This document shows positions 61,016 to 64,000 of a stretch of 64,000 nt of DNA, one piece after another. The notes under the pieces were generated by a model that was given only the letters and a program-made list of their open reading frames with translations, was not told the DNA's origin and ran no database searches. The translations under genes were made by a program, and so were the position numbers. Where the stretch lies: the NCBI GenBank assembly GCA_029057785.1, contig JAIDZC010000044.1, forward strand, positions 1 to 64,000, written 5' to 3'. The DNA comes from Anaeroplasmataceae bacterium. Its GTDB lineage: Bacteria; Bacillota_I; Bacilli_A; Acholeplasmatales; Anaeroplasmataceae. Position 1 is the first letter of the stretch. Each line of letters opens with the position of its first letter.

Positions 61016-63305
61016 TGTAAAAGAAGATTTAAAAAAGCTCTCTTTAGAAGAAAAAGCCAAACTATTGGTAGGTGCTGACTTTTGGCACACCTACCCTTTT
61101 TTAGATGAAAAAGGATTGTGTTTGACAGATGGACCACATGGGGTTAGGATGCAAAACAATGGAGGAAAGGATGTAGGTTTAAAGGAATCTATTCCAGCAA
61201 CCTGCTTCCCAACAGCTTCTTGTTTAGCATGCAGTTTTGATGAAAAACTTTTATATGAAGTAGGGAAGGCTATAGCATCAGAATGTATTGACCAAGAGGT
61301 CGATATGTTACTAGGACCAGGGATTAATATAAAAAGAAGTCCATTATGTGGAAGAAACTTTGAATATTATTCAGAGGATCCCTATCTTGCGGGTAAACTA
61401 GCAAGTGGATTTGTTCAAGGAGTACAAAGTCAAAATGTATTAGCATGCTTGAAACATTTTGCTTGTAACAATCAAGAGTATGCAAGAATGGTCAATGACT
61501 CTATCGTAGATGAAAGAGCCTTATTTGAAATCTATCTGAAGCCGTTTGAAATTACAATAACTGAAGCTTCTCCAAAAGCAATTATGTGTTCCTATAATAA
61601 AATATATGGAATTTTAGCAAGCGAGAATCCGATACTTTTAAAAGAAATTTTAAGAGATAAATTTAAATTTGAAGGTTCAGTTATCTCCGATTGGGGTGCA
61701 GTATCAAAGAGAGTAAATGCATTAAAGGCAGGGCTAGATTTAGAAATGCCTGGTAGCTTAAGCTATGTAGATATTCTTTCGGCCCTTGAAAATAAAACGT
61801 TAGATGAAGCAACCTTAGATCATGCAGTAGAATCTGTACTACGTCTTTATCAGGCTAGACCTAATTTTAAAGAAAAAAAGAATCTTTCTTTTCATACACT
61901 TGCTAAACAAGCTGCTTTAGAAAGTATCGTATTATTAAAAAATGAGAATCAAGTACTGCCTTTAAATCTAACTGAAAAAATTGGTATATTTGGTAATCCG
62001 GTTATGCGCATACAGGGTGCAGGAAGTAGTAAGGTTAATCCAAAACAAGTGGATTCTTTTCTGGATTGCTTTAGAAAAGAAAAAATTCATTTTAAATACT
62101 TTGAAACTATCACTGATGAAGTCAAACAAATGGATAAAGTGATCTGTTTTGTTGGTTTATCTTCTATAAAAGAAATTGAGGGAAAAGACCGAAAAGACTT
62201 AAAACTAGATGAAGAGGATATAGACCTTGTTTATGAGCTTTCGAAACTCCATTCTAATGTGATTGTAGTTTTGACTACAGGTTCAGTTGTAGAGATTCCC
62301 TTTATTGATAATATTTCTAGCTTAGTTTTAACTTATCTTGCAGGAGAGGCTAGTGCCGCTGCCCTGTATGATATTTTATATAACAAGGCTAATCCATCAG
62401 GACATTTAGCAGAAACTTGGATAAAAAAATTAGAAGATAGTCCAGTTTATGATTTTGGGAAATCGGTATATCAAACCTTTTATAGGGAGTCCATCTTTGT
62501 GGGGTATCGATATTATGACAAGGTGGGAATCCAACCTTTATTTCCTTTTGGTTATGGGTTGTCCTATACACAATTTAAATTATCCGGTATCGAGATAAAG
62601 GAAAATATTTTATATGCAAAGATAAAAAATATAGGCTTATACAAGGGAAAAGAGGTCGTTCAACTTTATGTAAGAGATTTAAATGAACAGCTTGTTAGAC
62701 CTGTTAGAGAATTGAAAGCCTTTCAGAAGGTAGAACTTGCCCCGAATGAAGAAATAGAAATCACATTTGAAATTCAAGTTTCATTTTTTGAGTATTATGA
62801 TGTTTTAGAAAAGAAGTTTAAGATTAGTGGTGGCACCTACATTTTAGAACTTGGCACATCTAGTAGAGATATTTTATTATCTAAAGAATATAAGATTAAC
62901 CAACCAATGAAACTTCAGCCTACATCAATTTATCACAATTTGAAGAGTGTAAAAGAAATCACAAAAATAGATTTTGAAAAATTATATGGAAAAACAATTC
63001 CAACAGCACCTAAAAAATATCCTTTTACATTAGATTCACCTATGGTAGATATTCAAGCAAAAAGAATAGGGAAAGTATTTATTCATTTTGGTCTGAAAGC
63101 CTTAAAGAAAAGAAGTAAAACAAAAGAAGAATATGATATGAATCAATACACCTTTTTAACAGGACCTATTCGTATGATTGGGATGGGTATCCAAAAAACA
63201 AATCATCAGTTAGAAGGAATTGTGGATATTTTAAATGGTAAAATCTTTAGAGGTACAATTCGTTTCTTGAAAAAAGATAAGAGAATGAAAAAACTAAAAC
63301 AGTAA
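61002..63305 (+). CDS. GH3-family beta-glucosidase
   Basis: A 767-residue glycoside hydrolase family 3 enzyme without signal peptide. N-terminal barrel motifs include DGPHGVRM, LGPGINIKRSPLCGRNFEYYSEDP, KHFACNNQEYARM and the nucleophile Asp in ISDWGAV. The second alpha/beta domain (SIVLLKNENQVLPLN) and a fibronectin-III-like domain (PFGYGLSYTQF) follow, then a tail of about 110 residues not usual in the family. It cleaves beta-linked sugars in the cytosol. The start overlaps the TIR gene, suggesting coupled translation. Confidence 0.93.
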   Translation: MISNDVKEDLKKLSLEEKAKLLVGADFWHTYPFLDEKGLCLTDGPHGVRMQNNGGKDVGLKESIPATCFPTASCLACSFDEKLLYEVGKAIASECIDQEVDMLLGPGINIKRSPLCGRNFEYYSEDPYLAGKLASGFVQGVQSQNVLACLKHFACNNQEYARMVNDSIVDERALFEIYLKPFEITITEASPKAIMCSYNKIYGILASENPILLKEILRDKFKFEGSVISDWGAVSKRVNALKAGLDLEMPGSLSYVDILSALENKTLDEATLDHAVESVLRLYQARPNFKEKKNLSFHTLAKQAALESIVLLKNENQVLPLNLTEKIGIFGNPVMRIQGAGSSKVNPKQVDSFLDCFRKEKIHFKYFETITDEVKQMDKVICFVGLSSIKEIEGKDRKDLKLDEEDIDLVYELSKLHSNVIVVLTTGSVVEIPFIDNISSLVLTYLAGEASAAALYDILYNKANPSGHLAETWIKKLEDSPVYDFGKSVYQTFYRESIFVGYRYYDKVGIQPLFPFGYGLSYTQFKLSGIEIKENILYAKIKNIGLYKGKEVVQLYVRDLNEQLVRPVRELKAFQKVELAPNEEIEITFEIQVSFFEYYDVLEKKFKISGGTYILELGTSSRDILLSKEYKINQPMKLQPTSIYHNLKSVKEITKIDFEKLYGKTIPTAPKKYPFTLDSPMVDIQAKRIGKVFIHFGLKALKKRSKTKEEYDMNQYTFLTGPIRMIGMGIQKTNHQLEGIVDILNGKIFRGTIRFLKKDKRMKKLKQ

Positions 63306-63367
63306 GATATTATTTAAAAAAATGAAAAAATGGTATATAATATTAAAGACAAAGGAGTGATTTATTT

Positions 63368-64000
63368 ATGAAAATAGATATTATTTCAGGTTTTTTAGGA
63401 GCTGGTAAAACCACTTTTATTAAACGTCTTTTAAATACAAAATTGAAAAACGAAAAGGTTGTCTTAATTGAAAATGAATTTGGTGAGGTTTCAGTTGATT
63501 CTGACTTTTTGGCAGATTCCAAAATTGATATTAAGGAATTATCTCAAGGCTGTATCTGTTGTAGTTTATTTGGAGATTTTTCTAAATCTTTAAATGAGGT
63601 TGTAGATAAGTTCCATCCAGATCGTATTTTAATTGAACCATCTGGAGTAGGTAAGCTTTCTGATATTATCCAAGCAGTTGCAGATGCGCATCTAGAACAT
63701 GATTTGAACGCTCTTGTTTGTATGGTGGATGCTTCTAAGGCAAAGATGTATACAAAGAATTTTGGAGAGTTCTTTTTAGATCAAATCAAGTCTGCACATA
63801 CTGTAATTCTTTCAAGAACGGATGTTGCAAAAGAAGAAAAGGTTACCGAAGCTCTAGAAATTATTAGAGAACATAATCATGATGCAGTATTGGTTACTAC
63901 ACCAATAGCATCATTGACAGATGAAGAATTATGCAAAGCATATGAAGGCATTCATGATAACTTCTTACATGAATTAATGGAAAGCCTTGAACATGAACAT
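63368..64000 (+). CDS. CobW-family (G3E) GTPase, truncated by the window end
   Basis: The first 211 codons of an open frame running off the window. It starts at ATG 63368 behind AAAGGAG. It shows Walker A SGFLGAGKTTF, NEFGEVSVD, the metal-binding GCICC motif and IEPSGVGK typical of G3E GTPases such as CobW/YeiR/ZNG1. The last residues become Glu/His rich (EHEH), as in metal-chaperone members. It probably delivers zinc or another metal ion to a partner protein. Confidence 0.9.
   Translation, partial: MKIDIISGFLGAGKTTFIKRLLNTKLKNEKVVLIENEFGEVSVDSDFLADSKIDIKELSQGCICCSLFGDFSKSLNEVVDKFHPDRILIEPSGVGKLSDIIQAVADAHLEHDLNALVCMVDASKAKMYTKNFGEFFLDQIKSAHTVILSRTDVAKEEKVTEALEIIREHNHDAVLVTTPIASLTDEELCKAYEGIHDNFLHELMESLEHEH

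Noticed and set aside
1-64000. CRISPR array or cas genes
   Set aside because: No regularly spaced short direct repeats or Cas motifs were noticed; the only tandem repeats seen are the coding InlB modules.

Overview
The window is AT-rich DNA with strong Shine-Dalgarno sites, TTGACA/TATAAT promoters, a T-box leader and many low-GC Firmicute gene families (KhpA, NfeD/SPFH, BipA, pyruvate:ferredoxin oxidoreductase, PepT, CwlD). It fits an anaerobic, fermentative, probably gut-associated member of the Bacillota. Erysipelotrichia-like bacteria are a reasonable guess, but no rRNA or other decisive marker is present.

Layout. 1-4770: host genes (khpA, small hypotheticals, NfeD + SPFH membrane pair, SDR, lipoprotein, XRE regulator). 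4775-14326: a 9.5-kb integrated element inserted in the 3' end of a tRNA-Arg(ACG) gene and bounded by a 24-bp direct repeat. It has a filamentous-phage (inovirus) style cassette on the minus strand: Zot/pI ATPase, coat-like peptide, small membrane proteins and a large signal-peptide protein with a C-terminal anchor. Its replication module is of the CRESS-DNA virus kind: a Rep with HUH endonuclease and superfamily 3 helicase motifs, preceded by a 17-bp perfect stem whose loop carries AAGTATTAC. A divergent XRE repressor, operators built into a consensus promoter, a 1.07-kb structured non-coding region and a tyrosine integrase complete it. 14303-14464: tRNA-Arg and tRNA-Asp.

14571-24485: M42 peptidase, pyridoxamine kinase, a HEPN-like protein, BipA, small membrane proteins, an XRE regulator, a RhuM-like protein, PepT, cold-shock protein and DapA. 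24695-31058: pyruvate:ferredoxin oxidoreductase, then a T-box leader controlling a three-gene polar amino acid ABC importer. The T-box specifier and acceptor-binding bases fit the tRNA-Arg of this window. 31145-36744: endonuclease IV, a heterodimeric ABC exporter and an XRE regulator with a companion membrane protein.

36881-44986: a tightly packed aromatic amino acid operon (DAHP synthase, prephenate dehydrogenase, aroB, aroA, chorismate mutase, aroE fused to a kinase, aroC, and a GltD-like Fe-S flavoprotein). No shikimate kinase gene of the normal kind is present. Instead AroE carries a C-terminal APH(3')-like kinase domain with catalytic residues intact, but without most of the helical insert that forms the aminoglycoside pocket. 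This makes it a candidate for a new type of shikimate kinase and, with the phage, the most interesting item here.

45122-64000: a secreted pectinesterase-like lipoprotein with three InlB-type repeats and a possible cre site; a 5'-3' exonuclease and an esterase; a flavodoxin-like protein; a DUF1538 membrane protein with two PII-like proteins; CwlD-type amidase; a flavodoxin lipoprotein and an acetyltransferase divergent from a LysR regulator; an FtsX-type ABC transporter followed by a membrane TIR protein (catalytic Glu position is Gln) overlapping a GH3 beta-glucosidase; and the start of a CobW-family GTPase cut by the window edge. Functions are assigned by motif reading only; no database search was run.
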